A DNA stretch of 55,749 nucleotides, taken from Cupriavidus sp. 2SB (GTDB taxonomy: Bacteria; Pseudomonadota; Gammaproteobacteria; Burkholderiales; Burkholderiaceae). A model generated the notes under the pieces. It was not told where the DNA came from and ran no database searches. It saw nothing but the letters and a program-made list of their open reading frames with translations. This document shows, piece by piece, positions 43,868-53,600 of the stretch (the first letter of the stretch is position 1; every line of letters begins with the position of its first letter). The translations under genes and the position numbers were made by a program. The stretch covers positions 1 to 55,749 of the forward strand of contig NZ_SCMX01000046.1 in NCBI RefSeq assembly GCF_005503625.1. The letters run 5' to 3'.

Positions 43868-45556
43868 ATGAATGCTTCTCGCAGTTCCGCCGCTGAAACC
43901 CTGAACCTGCTCAAACCGTTTGCCCCGTGGATCTTGCTGTCCTCGGTCACCGGTATCACGGCGGGCGTGGCAACCGTAGCGCTGCTCTCGACCATCAATA
44001 CGGTACTGAACCGCCCGGGCGGTATGGCCGGTGGACTGCTGCTGACGTTCGTGGGCCTCTGCGTGCTCGCATTGGCGGGCCGTGCGATCTCCGATATCTC
44101 CACCAATCTCGTGGGGCAGCGGCTCGTCGCCATGGTGCGAAAGGGGCTGGCCCGCAAGATCCTGGCCGCGCCCATCGATGCGCTGGAGCGCTACCGCACC
44201 CATCGCCTGATGCCGGTACTGACCCAGGACGTGGACATGATCAGCGATGTGGCCTTCAGCCTGTCTGCCACCGTGATCTCGATGGCGGTCGTGATGGGAT
44301 GCCTCGGCTATCTGGCCTACCTGTCGCCCACACTGTTCGGCCTGCTGGTGGTGATGCTCGTGCTCGGCGCTGCAATCCAGACCCGCGCCATGGCACGCGG
44401 CATGGCGGGCTTCTGGCAGGCGCGCGACTACGAGGAGCAGTTGCACAAGAGCTATCGCGGCATCAGCGAAGGGGCCAAGGAACTGCGCATGCACCGGTCC
44501 CGCCGCATGGGGATACTCGATGGGCAGGTCGAACGGATCGTCGATGCCATCCGCGACATCAACCGCCGCGCGATCAATACCTATGTGCTGGCGATGGCCT
44601 TCGGCTCGGCGCTGTATTTCCTGCTGATTGCCGTGATCCTCGGCTGGGCAGCGTTCCGGCAGGTCGAGCCGCAGGTGCTGAGCGGATTCGTGCTGGTGCT
44701 GCTGTTCCTGAAAGGCCCGGTCGACCAGATCGTCGGCGCCCTGCCTGGTATCGGCCGCGCCAAGGTTGCGTTCTCGCGTATCGCGGATCTGTCGGCCCGC
44801 TTTGCCAACCCCGAACCCCACCTTGCATTGCAGCAGCCTCCGGCTCCGGTCAGGTTCGACCAGTCGATCGCGCTGCGCGGCATCGGCTATGCCTTCGATG
44901 CGCCCGAGGGCAAGACGGCCTTCGTACTCGGCCCCATCGATCTGGATCTACATCCGGGCGAACTGGTGTTTGTCGTCGGCGACAACGGGTCAGGCAAGAC
45001 CACCCTTATCAAGCTACTGCTCGGTCTCTACGCCCCCCACTCCGGCCAGATTCTGCTAGACGGCACGCCTGTCACCGCCGAGACGCGCGACGACTACCGG
45101 CAGTTGTTCACCACCGTGTTCTCCGATTTCTACCTGTTCGAGGATCTGGTCGCGCCCGGTGACGGCGGCGCCGTCTTGCCCGAAGCGGCGCGCCCCTATC
45201 TGGAACGGCTCGAGATTGCCCACAAGGTCAGCGTCGAAGGCGGCGTGTTCAGTACCGTTGACCTGTCTACCGGGCAACGCAAGCGCCTGGCGCTGGTTCA
45301 CGCGTATCTGGAGGGGCGTCCCGTGCTGGTCTTCGACGAATGGGCAGCCGATCAGGACCCCACCTTCCGGCAACTGTTCTATACCGAGCTGCTGCCCGAA
45401 CTTCGAGACCGGGGTCATCTCGTCATTGTGATCTCGCACGATGACCGCTATTTCCCGCTGGCTGACCGCGTCATCCACATGCAGGCGGGCCGCATCCGCG
45501 CCATCGACGTGCCTGCGCGCAGCACTGCGGGGGACAACGAGGCCGTTACCGCGTGA
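43868..45556 (+). CDS. Cyclic-peptide/siderophore export ABC transporter (PvdE/SyrD type)
   Basis: 562 aa fused permease-ATPase from the ATG at 43868. Six membrane segments occupy residues ~15-300. The ATPase has Walker A VVGDNGSGKTTLIKLLLGLY, signature LSTGQRKRLALVHAYLEGRP and Walker B VLVFDEWAADQDP. The FDEWAADQDP form is characteristic of the PvdE family, which moves peptide siderophore precursors into the periplasm. It is first of a five-gene overlapping export operon; its stop overlaps the GTG start of the Fur-like gene. Confidence 0.93.
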   Translation: MNASRSSAAETLNLLKPFAPWILLSSVTGITAGVATVALLSTINTVLNRPGGMAGGLLLTFVGLCVLALAGRAISDISTNLVGQRLVAMVRKGLARKILAAPIDALERYRTHRLMPVLTQDVDMISDVAFSLSATVISMAVVMGCLGYLAYLSPTLFGLLVVMLVLGAAIQTRAMARGMAGFWQARDYEEQLHKSYRGISEGAKELRMHRSRRMGILDGQVERIVDAIRDINRRAINTYVLAMAFGSALYFLLIAVILGWAAFRQVEPQVLSGFVLVLLFLKGPVDQIVGALPGIGRAKVAFSRIADLSARFANPEPHLALQQPPAPVRFDQSIALRGIGYAFDAPEGKTAFVLGPIDLDLHPGELVFVVGDNGSGKTTLIKLLLGLYAPHSGQILLDGTPVTAETRDDYRQLFTTVFSDFYLFEDLVAPGDGGAVLPEAARPYLERLEIAHKVSVEGGVFSTVDLSTGQRKRLALVHAYLEGRPVLVFDEWAADQDPTFRQLFYTELLPELRDRGHLVIVISHDDRYFPLADRVIHMQAGRIRAIDVPARSTAGDNEAVTA

Positions 45557-46059
45557 CGCGACGCGCCCTGACACCGGCCAGCGGCGACGAGCCGCTGAAG
45601 GAGGCGCTGCGCCGCGCCCAGCTCAAGCCGACGGTCCAGATGGTGGCCACCCTCCGCGTGCTCGCACGGGCCGAAGGCGAGTGGCTCGGCGGCGAGGATA
45701 TCTATCGCCAGTTGATGATGAGCGGACAGCCCGTCTCGCTTGCCACGATCTATCGCGTCGTGAAGAAGCTCGTGAGCTGCGGCATTGTGGTGCGCATGTG
45801 GCAGGAGCAGTACGGCAGCCGGCGCGCGCTGTATTGCCAGCGCGCCAACGAACCCGCGCCGGCCGGGCTGCCGCCTGGCGGACTGCGCATTCGCGACAGC
45901 GATGCGAACGTGTGGATTCCCGTTGGTGACAAGAACAAATGCGAGATCCTGCTCGACGCCCTGCGGCAATGCGGCATTTCGCCCGGCCATCGTTGTGAAA
46001 TAGAAATCGACGGAATGCCTGATTTGCATCCCGCCAAGCATGAGGAGCCGCAGTGTTGA
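45553..46059 (+). CDS. Fur-family regulator without the usual metal ligands
   Basis: 168 aa from a GTG at 45553 that overlaps the ABC-transporter stop (GTGA). The winged-helix DNA-binding half is Fur-like: RAQLKPTVQMVATLRVLARA, GGEDIYRQLMMSGQPVSLAT and IYRVVKKLVSCGIV. Where Fur has its HHDH and CxxC metal motifs, this protein has RALYCQRANEPAPAGLPPGG and GLRIRDSDANVWIPVGDKNK, with none of the histidines. It may therefore bind DNA without Fe or Zn control, or sense something else. It lies inside a siderophore export operon, so a dedicated regulatory role is likely. Confidence 0.85.
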   Translation: MTRRALTPASGDEPLKEALRRAQLKPTVQMVATLRVLARAEGEWLGGEDIYRQLMMSGQPVSLATIYRVVKKLVSCGIVVRMWQEQYGSRRALYCQRANEPAPAGLPPGGLRIRDSDANVWIPVGDKNKCEILLDALRQCGISPGHRCEIEIDGMPDLHPAKHEEPQC

Positions 46060-47237
46060 AGGGCAGTCCTGCACGGAACACACGCATGAAGCGTTGGGCG
46101 ACGCTGATCGCCGGTGTGGCCATTGCAAGTGCAGTCGCTGCGGTCATGGCGCGGAGCAAGGAGACGCCGCCCGCATCGGCGCCGGTCAGTGTGGAGACGC
46201 TTGAATCCAAAGTCACGGCACTCGGCATGATCCAGCCGCGCCGCTATGTGGATGTCGGCGCGCAGGTATCCGGACAGATCCAGAAGATCCTGATCCAGCC
46301 AGGCGATGTGGTACGCCAGGGGCAGTTGCTCGTGGAAATCGACCCCAGCGTGCAGCAGGCCACCGTGGATGCGGGACGCGCGGCACTGGCGGCGTTACGC
46401 GCCCAATTGTCCGGCAATCAGGCCCAGTACAGGCTGGCCGCGCAGCAGCATGCGCGGCAGCGGAAGCTGGCCAGCGCCGACGCCACGCGCGAGGAAGACA
46501 TACAGGCCGCCGAGGCCGCGCTGGCGCTGGCCGACGCCAATATCCGCAATCTCCAGGCGCAGATCGCGCAGACGCAGGCCACCCTCAAGGCTGATGAAGC
46601 CCGGCTGGGCTACACGCGGATCTATGCGCCGCTGGCCGGCACCGTGGTGTCGATCGATGCACGCGAAGGCCAGACGCTCAACGCCACCTACCAGACGCCC
46701 AACGTGATGCGCGTGGCGGACCTGGGCACGATGACGGTCTGGTCCGAGGTCTCCGAGGCCGATGTCCGGCGCGTCAAGCCAGGCATGCCGGTCTACTTCA
46801 CCACGCTCGGCGGCGAGGGACGCCGCTGGCACGGTAGCGTGCGGCAGGTGCTGCCTGCCCCGCCCCCACCTCCTGAAAAGGCATCGGGCGACAACGCCGC
46901 GACGCCGGCCAAGGCGGGCGGACGGGTGATTGTCTATACCGCCCTGTTCGACGTGGACAATGCCGATGGCGAACTGATGCCGCAGATGACGGCGCAAGTG
47001 GCATTCGTCGAGGCCAGTGCAAGAGACGCCATCGTCGTGCCGGTTGCCGCATTGGCACCCGCCGAAGGACGCGGCCGCTCGGTGGCTCGCGTGCTGCGCG
47101 CCGATGGCGGCATCGAGCGGCGCGAAGTCGAGACCGGTGTCCGTAGCCGCTTTCAGGTGCAGGTGCTCAAGGGGCTGTCTCCCGGCGAGCGCGTACTGGT
47201 GCAACAGTCCACGGGCGAGGCGGAGCCCAGTTCGTGA
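46053..47237 (+). CDS. Periplasmic adaptor subunit (MacA/PvdR-like)
   Basis: 394 aa from a GTG at 46053 (SD TGAGGAG), overlapping the previous gene by 7 bp. N-terminal anchor helix (WATLIAGVAIASAVAAVMA). Barrel-sandwich half-motif VDVGAQVSGQIQKILIQPGD. A long coiled coil spans residues ~105-180 (AALAALRAQLSGNQAQYRLA onward, then AQIAQTQATLKADEARLGYT). The second half-motif is RIYAPLAGTVVSIDAREGQT. It bridges the MacB-like pump and the outer-membrane channel that follow. In PvdRT-OpmQ systems this machine secretes or recycles the siderophore from the periplasm. Confidence 0.92.
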   Translation: MLKGSPARNTRMKRWATLIAGVAIASAVAAVMARSKETPPASAPVSVETLESKVTALGMIQPRRYVDVGAQVSGQIQKILIQPGDVVRQGQLLVEIDPSVQQATVDAGRAALAALRAQLSGNQAQYRLAAQQHARQRKLASADATREEDIQAAEAALALADANIRNLQAQIAQTQATLKADEARLGYTRIYAPLAGTVVSIDAREGQTLNATYQTPNVMRVADLGTMTVWSEVSEADVRRVKPGMPVYFTTLGGEGRRWHGSVRQVLPAPPPPPEKASGDNAATPAKAGGRVIVYTALFDVDNADGELMPQMTAQVAFVEASARDAIVVPVAALAPAEGRGRSVARVLRADGGIERREVETGVRSRFQVQVLKGLSPGERVLVQQSTGEAEPSS

Positions 47238-49180
47238 TGGCTGGATCGCCCACACCGCTGATATCGCTGCGGGACATCCGCAAGACCTATGGCAACCGCA
47301 ACGGCGCGCCGGCCACCGATGTGCTGCGCGGTATCTCGCTCGATATCCACGCGGGCGAGTTCGTGGCGATCGTTGGCGCATCGGGCTCGGGCAAGTCCAC
47401 GCTGATGAATATCCTGGGCTGCCTCGACCGGCCCAGCGCTGGCCAGTACCTGTTCGAAGGGCAGGACGTGTCCGGTTTCGATGCCGATGCGCTGGCGTGG
47501 CTGCGCCGCGAGGCATTCGGCTTTGTGTTCCAGGGCTATCATCTTGTCCCCAGCGAGTCCGCGCGCGAGAACGTCGAGATCCCGGCGCTGTACGCGGGCA
47601 TGCCAGACGCTGCACGCTGTGCGCGCGCCACGGCGCTGCTGGAGCGGCTGGACATGGGGGCTCGCGTCAATCATCGGCCTAACCAGTTGTCGGGCGGACA
47701 GCAGCAGCGCGTGGCCATCGCGCGTGCGCTGATGAACGGCGGCCGCATCGTGCTGGCCGACGAGCCCACGGGCGCGCTCGACAGCAGGAGCGGCGCCGAG
47801 GTCATGGCGCTGTTGCGCGAACTGGCCGCCGAAGGCCACACGATCATCCTGATCACCCACGACCGCGAGATCGCCAGCCGCGCACGTCGCGTCATCGAGG
47901 TGCGCGATGGGCAGGTCATTGCCGACTCCGGTGCCGTGGCGCCTGAATCGCCGCGCGAGCCACTGCCGGGGGCTTCCGCGCACGGACACGCGAGCCTGGT
48001 CACCGATCTGCGCGAGGCCATGCGCGCTGCATGGCGCGTGATGTGGGGGAACCGTTTCCGTACGGGCCTGACCTTGCTTGGCATCGTGATTGGCGTGGCA
48101 TCGGTCATCGTGATGCTGGCCGTTGGCAGCGGTTCGCAGAACAAGGTCATGCAGGAACTGGAAACGTTCGGATCGCGGACCATGTTCGTCGCGGCCAATC
48201 CGGCATCGTCGCGCGAACGTGGCACGCCGCTGACGCTCGACGATGTGCGCACCATTGCCGAAACGCCCAACGTGGAGGCCGTGGCGCCCTATATCGAGAA
48301 TCGGGTGGTCGTGCGCCGGGGCGGCGTCGATCACAATACCGAAGGCGGCGGCGCCACGGGCGCCTTCGTCAAGGTGCTGCGCTGGCCGGTGGTGGCGGGC
48401 AGCATGTTCGATTCCGCCGATGAAGCCCGCACCGCCAAGGTGGCCGTGATCGGCGAAACCGTGCGCAAGCGGCTGTTCGCGGATGGCAGCAACCCACTCG
48501 GCCAGGACATCCTCGTCGACAAGGTGCCTTTCGAGGTGGTGGGCGTACTGGGTTCCAAGGGATCGACCGGTGGCGAAGATCAGGACGACCGCGTGCTGGT
48601 GCCGCTCTCTTCCGCCATCGCCCGTCTGTTTGGGCAACCCAACCCGACCTGGATCGCCGTGGAGATCCGCAATCTGGATCGCGCCACCGAGACCGCCGCC
48701 GAGATCGAGGCGCGCCTTGCCACGGCCCGTCGGGCCCGCGACGTGCGGATCTGGAACCAGGCGGAAGCAATTCGCGTGCAGTCCGCCACGGCGCGGACGA
48801 TGACGGTGATGCTCGGGCTGATCGCTGCGGTGTCGCTGGTGGTCGGTGGCATCGGCGTGATGAACGTGATGCTGATGACCGTGCGCGAGCGCAAGCGCGA
48901 GATCGGCATTCGCATGGCCACCGGCGCGCGGCAGCGCGACATCCTGCGCCAGTTCCTGGCCGAATCGATGCTGGTCACCGCCGTGGGCGGTGGTGTGGGC
49001 GTGGCGATCGGACTCGTGACCGTCGCAGCCATGGCACTGGCTGGCGTTCCGATTACCTACTCCCCCGCCGCGTGCGCACTGGCGTTTGGCTTCGCGGTGC
49101 TCACTGGGCTGGTGTTCGGCTACACGCCCGCACGCGGCGCCGCGCGGCTTGACCCGGTCGTGGCGCTGGCAGGCGACTGA
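47237..49180 (+). CDS. MacB/PvdT-like ABC efflux pump (ATPase-permease fusion)
   Basis: 647 aa from the ATG at 47237 (TGATG overlap with the adaptor stop; a GTG at 47234 is possible). The ATPase comes first: Walker A IVGASGSGKSTLMNILGCLD, signature LSGGQQQRVAIARALMNGG, Walker B IVLADEPTGALDSRSG. Four membrane helices follow: one near residue 285 and three at ~540-630. The large periplasmic MacB domain lies between them, and the final FtsX-like part contains MTVRERKREIGIRMATGARQ. It works as a tripartite pump with its two neighbours. Confidence 0.94.
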   Translation: MAGSPTPLISLRDIRKTYGNRNGAPATDVLRGISLDIHAGEFVAIVGASGSGKSTLMNILGCLDRPSAGQYLFEGQDVSGFDADALAWLRREAFGFVFQGYHLVPSESARENVEIPALYAGMPDAARCARATALLERLDMGARVNHRPNQLSGGQQQRVAIARALMNGGRIVLADEPTGALDSRSGAEVMALLRELAAEGHTIILITHDREIASRARRVIEVRDGQVIADSGAVAPESPREPLPGASAHGHASLVTDLREAMRAAWRVMWGNRFRTGLTLLGIVIGVASVIVMLAVGSGSQNKVMQELETFGSRTMFVAANPASSRERGTPLTLDDVRTIAETPNVEAVAPYIENRVVVRRGGVDHNTEGGGATGAFVKVLRWPVVAGSMFDSADEARTAKVAVIGETVRKRLFADGSNPLGQDILVDKVPFEVVGVLGSKGSTGGEDQDDRVLVPLSSAIARLFGQPNPTWIAVEIRNLDRATETAAEIEARLATARRARDVRIWNQAEAIRVQSATARTMTVMLGLIAAVSLVVGGIGVMNVMLMTVRERKREIGIRMATGARQRDILRQFLAESMLVTAVGGGVGVAIGLVTVAAMALAGVPITYSPAACALAFGFAVLTGLVFGYTPARGAARLDPVVALAGD

Positions 49181-49181
49181 C

Positions 49182-50582
49182 ATGATCGAATTTCCTCACT
49201 GCGGCTGGAGAAGCCTTTCACGCGTGTCGTACCTGCTTGGCGTCATGGTCCTGGGCGGTTGCGCCATCCATGGCGATCCCGCCCCGCGCGCAGTGGCCGT
49301 GCCGGCTGCATGGCATGCCACGTCCAAACAGGTGGGCAACGATGTGACGGACGCCTGGTGGCGAAGCTTCGGCAGTGTGGAACTCGACGCGCTGGTGGCA
49401 CGCGCCGGCCAGCAGAGCCTGGACCTTGCCGAAGCGGCCGCACGGATGCAGGAGGCGCAGGCACTGGCGCGTATCGCTGGCGCATCGATGTGGCCGTCGC
49501 TGTCGGCTGACGGCAGGGCGTCTCGCCAGGGACGGCTCGGCGGCAGCAACAATGTGGCCGGCAATGCATGGCAACTGGGCTTCGTGGCGAACTACGAGGT
49601 GGATCTCTGGGGCCGACTGGCCGCGTTGCGCGAAACGGCCGGCCGGGAAGTGCAGGCATCGGCGTTCGACCTCGATACCGTGCGGCTGACCGTCACCGCC
49701 AATGTGGCGTCGGCATGGGTCCAGCGGCAGGCCACACGCGAGCGTATCGCCATCGGCGAACAGAACCTCGCGAGCGCCGATCGCGTGCTGCGGCTGGTCG
49801 AGGCCCGCCGCCATGCCGGCGCCGCGCTGCAACTGGAACTGGCCCAGCAACGCGCACTCGTGGCGGCACAGCGCCGCACCATCGAGGCACTGCGCCAGCA
49901 ACAGGACGCATTGAACATGGCGATCGCGGCCCTGCTTGGCGAAGTCGTACCGCTGCCGCCTTCGACAGATGCCACGCTCGCCACGCTGCAGTTGCCCGAC
50001 ATCACGCCCGATACGCCATCGTCGCTGCTCGCCCGCCGGCCCGACATCGCCGCCGCCGAAGCCCGGCTGGCCGCCGCCGATGCCAATCTCGACGCCGCGC
50101 GTGCGGCACTGTTTCCGACTGTCAGCCTTGGCGCCGGTCTTGGTTTTGCCGGCACCACGCTCGGCACGTTGTTCAGCGGCCCGGCCTATACGCTGGCCGC
50201 CGCGCTGGCCGCGCCGATCTTTGACGGCGGCCGCCTGGCCGGTCAACGCGACCTCGCCGCGGCACAGCGCACCGGCCAGCTGGTGCGCTACCGCGCCACC
50301 ATCGTCAACGCCTTCGCCGACGCAGAGACTGCGCTGAGCAATGTCAATGGCGCAGACGCCCAGGCACGGGAACAGGCCGAAGAACTCACGCAATCCGAAC
50401 GGGCCGTATCCCTCGCCGAATCCCGCTACCGCGCAGGCGCCGACACCTTGCTCAACCTGCTGATCAGCCAGCGCAGCTACTACACGGCGCAGGACCAGGC
50501 CGTGCAACGGCTGGAGGCACGGTTGCTGGCCCGTGTGGGGGTGTACCGGGCGCTGGGCGGCGGGTGGGGGACGATGCGGTAG
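49182..50582 (+). CDS. Outer-membrane efflux lipoprotein (NodT/OpmQ-like, TolC fold)
   Basis: 466 aa, starting one base after the pump's stop codon. Lipoprotein signal with lipobox VLGGCA (Cys near residue 27). The two repeated outer-membrane efflux domains are visible: LDALVARAGQQSLDLAEAAA with ARMQEAQALARIAGASMWPS, then LLARRPDIAAAEARLAAADA with NLDAARAALFPTVSLGAGLG. The family's NYEVDLWGRL block is present near residue 140. It completes the tripartite pump and is the last gene of the export operon. Confidence 0.93.
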   Translation: MIEFPHCGWRSLSRVSYLLGVMVLGGCAIHGDPAPRAVAVPAAWHATSKQVGNDVTDAWWRSFGSVELDALVARAGQQSLDLAEAAARMQEAQALARIAGASMWPSLSADGRASRQGRLGGSNNVAGNAWQLGFVANYEVDLWGRLAALRETAGREVQASAFDLDTVRLTVTANVASAWVQRQATRERIAIGEQNLASADRVLRLVEARRHAGAALQLELAQQRALVAAQRRTIEALRQQQDALNMAIAALLGEVVPLPPSTDATLATLQLPDITPDTPSSLLARRPDIAAAEARLAAADANLDAARAALFPTVSLGAGLGFAGTTLGTLFSGPAYTLAAALAAPIFDGGRLAGQRDLAAAQRTGQLVRYRATIVNAFADAETALSNVNGADAQAREQAEELTQSERAVSLAESRYRAGADTLLNLLISQRSYYTAQDQAVQRLEARLLARVGVYRALGGGWGTMR

Positions 50583-50600
50583 ACGTTGCGGTTTGTCTTA

Positions 50601-50631
50601 CCCCCCTCTCCTGCAACGCGGGAGAGGGGGG
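50601..50631. terminator. GC-rich palindrome between convergent genes (REP-like, possible terminator)
   Basis: CCCCCCTCTCC / GGAGAGGGGGG with a 9-nt loop, located 18 bp after the efflux gene stop and 37 bp from the NRPS stop. The arms resemble the repeat at 7690-7806, so it is likely a dispersed element that also ends transcription. There is no clear U-run. Confidence 0.6.
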
Positions 50632-50667
50632 CGCACAGCGACGGGTAGCGCGGCTTTCGATACGGGC

Positions 50668-53600
50668 CTATACCACCACGACCTCCTGCTCCGCCAGCAT
50701 CGCAAACGCTTCCAATTCCGCACGATAGGCGTCCACCAGGCTTTGCACCGTGGCTTGCCGGAACATGGCGTCGCTGAAGATCCAGCTGACGGACAACTGT
50801 CCGTCGTACACGCGGCCCACGATTTCGATCCAGTTGGGGAGTGGGCCTGCGGCGCTGCGCATGGCGCCGCCTGCTTCCTCGGCTGGCTGGAAATCGGTGC
50901 TGTCGCGGAAGGTCTGGTCGAACTGGCCCAGGTAGTTGAAGGTGATGCGTGGTTCGGCGGCGGCCAGTGCGGTGCGTACGGCAAGGTCCTCGCCAAGGTA
51001 GCGCAGCACACCGTAGCCGATGCCCTTGCCAGGCACGGCGCGCAGTGTATCGCGCACGCCGAGGATGCTTTGGCCGGTGCTGTCGCGTCCGTGCGCGAGC
51101 CGCACGGGATAGACGCTTGTGAACCAGCCGGCGGTCTGACTCAGGTCGAGTCCTGCGGCATCGCCCTCGCGGCCATGCCCTTCCAGGCTGACCAGTGTGG
51201 CGTCGTGGCCGGTCCAGCGTGCCAGCACGCGAGACAGCGCTGCGAGCAGCAGTGTTTCGATACCGGTTTCGAAAGCCGCTGGCACGGCGCGCAGCAACCG
51301 GGCCGTGATATCGCGGTCGAGGATGGTGCGCACCGATGCGGTGTGTGCCGCGAGCGCAGAGACGGTGGCGTCATCGCGCGGCAGGTCCTGCGCATCGGCG
51401 AGTTGTGCCTGCCAGTAGCCGGCCTCGGCGCGCAAGGCCGCCGACTTGCCGTGGTCGCGCAGGTAGTTGGCCCAGGACTGGAACGAGACGCCGGCAGGCG
51501 GCAGCACCGCCGTTTCTCCGGCCGACAGTTGCGCGTAAGCGGCCTGCAGGTCGTCGAGCAGCACGCGCCACGTCACGCCGTCCACCACCAGATGATGGAT
51601 CACCAGCAGCAAGCGCGCGCTGCCATCGGCAAGGCGCATGTGGACCACGCGCCAGAGCGGGCCACTGGCAAGGTTCAGGCTGCGCTGGGCGGCCTCCCCG
51701 ACTTCGGTGACTTCGGCGGCTCCGTCCGCATCGCGCGTCCAGAGCACGTCTGCCGCGTGATCGCGCGGCACGGCATAGCCCTGCTCCCACGTGCCATCCG
51801 GGCGTTGCGTGAAACGCAGCCGCAGCGCGTCGTGACGCTGTGCAAGCGCGTCCAGTGCACGCAGCAGGTGCTGGCCATCCAGCGGACGTTCGGATCGCAA
51901 CATCACCGACTGGTTGTAGTGATGACGCTCCGGAATCGGCTGGTCGAAGAACCACGACTGGATCGGGATCAACGGCACATGGCCCGCCGCAGTGGCCGGC
52001 CATGGCGATGCAGGACCGACGACAGCCGGCGCGTCATCCCGTGAACACAGCGCAGCAATGGTCTGGTGCCGCATCAGGTCACGCAGCGTCAGCGTCAGGC
52101 CAATCCTGGCGTTGCGCACGCGGGAAATGACTTGCAGGCTGAGGATCGAATCGCCGCCAAGCTCGAAGAAGTTGTCGGTAATCCCCACGCGCGGCACTCC
52201 GAGCACCTGTTGCCAGATGTCGGCCATCCGCTGCTCGATCTCGTTGCGCGGCGCCTCCCACACTGTTTCGGTCCTGACCGTCGGCTCGGGCAGCGCGGCG
52301 CGATCGAGCTTGCCGCTGATCAGGCGCGGCAGTGCGGGCAGCACCACCACGTGCGCGGGCACCATGTACTCCGGCAGACGGACACCCAGCTGCTGGCGCG
52401 CCCGCTCGGGCAGGTCGCCAGCAGGCACGCCCGGCAGCGGCACCGCGTAGGCCACAAGCTGGTTGCCGGACGGCCTCTGCCGGGTGACCACGGCCACATC
52501 GAGCACGCCCGGCACCTCGCGCATGCGCGCCTCGATCTCGCCCAGTTCGATGCGGAACCCGCGCACCTTCACCTGATGGTCGGCACGGCCGATGTACTCG
52601 ATCACGCCATCGTCCATGTAGCGCACGAGGTCGCCGGTGCGGTACAGCCGGCCGCCATCGTTCGAGAACGGGTTGGCCACGAAGCGCTCGGCGCTCAGGC
52701 CCGGACGGCGCAGGTAACCGCGCGCCACGCCTTCCCCGCCCACATACAGCTCGCCCACCTCGCCCGGTGGGACCAGCCGAAGGTCTTCGTCAAGTACCCA
52801 GTTCGACCGCTCGCCCACCGGCCGCCCAATCGGTGCATAGGCACAATCGAAGGCACTGTCAGCCGGCGTCTTCCAGATCAGCGGCGTCACCACGGTTTCC
52901 GTGGGGCCGTAGCCATTCAGCATGAAGCGCGGACGCAGCGTGCGACGCACGAGGTCGTAAGTGGCACGCGGCATCGCCTCGCCGCCGAACACGTAAACCT
53001 CGACGGGCGGTACATCGTCGCGCCCCACGGCCCATTCGGCGATCTGTCCGAGATAGGCCGGTGGAAACGCTACGTGGGTCACGCCGTAGCGGTTCAGCGC
53101 GTGGTAGGTCTGCTCCGGCGTCCACAGTTCGTCGTCGCGCAGCACCAGCGTGGCGCCGGTAGTCAGCGTGGTCAGCCAGCGCTCGTGCGCGCCGTCGAAC
53201 GAGAACGACATGAAGACCATCTCGCACGAGTCATGCGTCATGCCATAGATGCGCGATGTGGCCCGGCAGTGCATCGCCAGCGGACCGTGCGACACCGCCA
53301 CGCCCTTCGGACGCCCCGTGGAACCCGAGGTGTAGATGATGTACGCCAGGCCCTGGCGCGGCACCGCCACGCGCGGATCGGTCTCGGGCCACGCATGGCC
53401 CGGCAGGTCTTCCAGTTCGAGCACGTCCACGGCGTGGCCCAGGCCCAGTCCGGCGCGCACATCGCGCTGCGTGACCAGCAGGCTCAGACGCGCATCGTCC
53501 ACCATATACGCGAGCCGGTCAGCCGGATAGGCGGGGTCCAGCGGCACATAGGCCGCGCCCGTCTTGAGCACGGCCAGCAGCGTGACGATCATCTGCGGCG

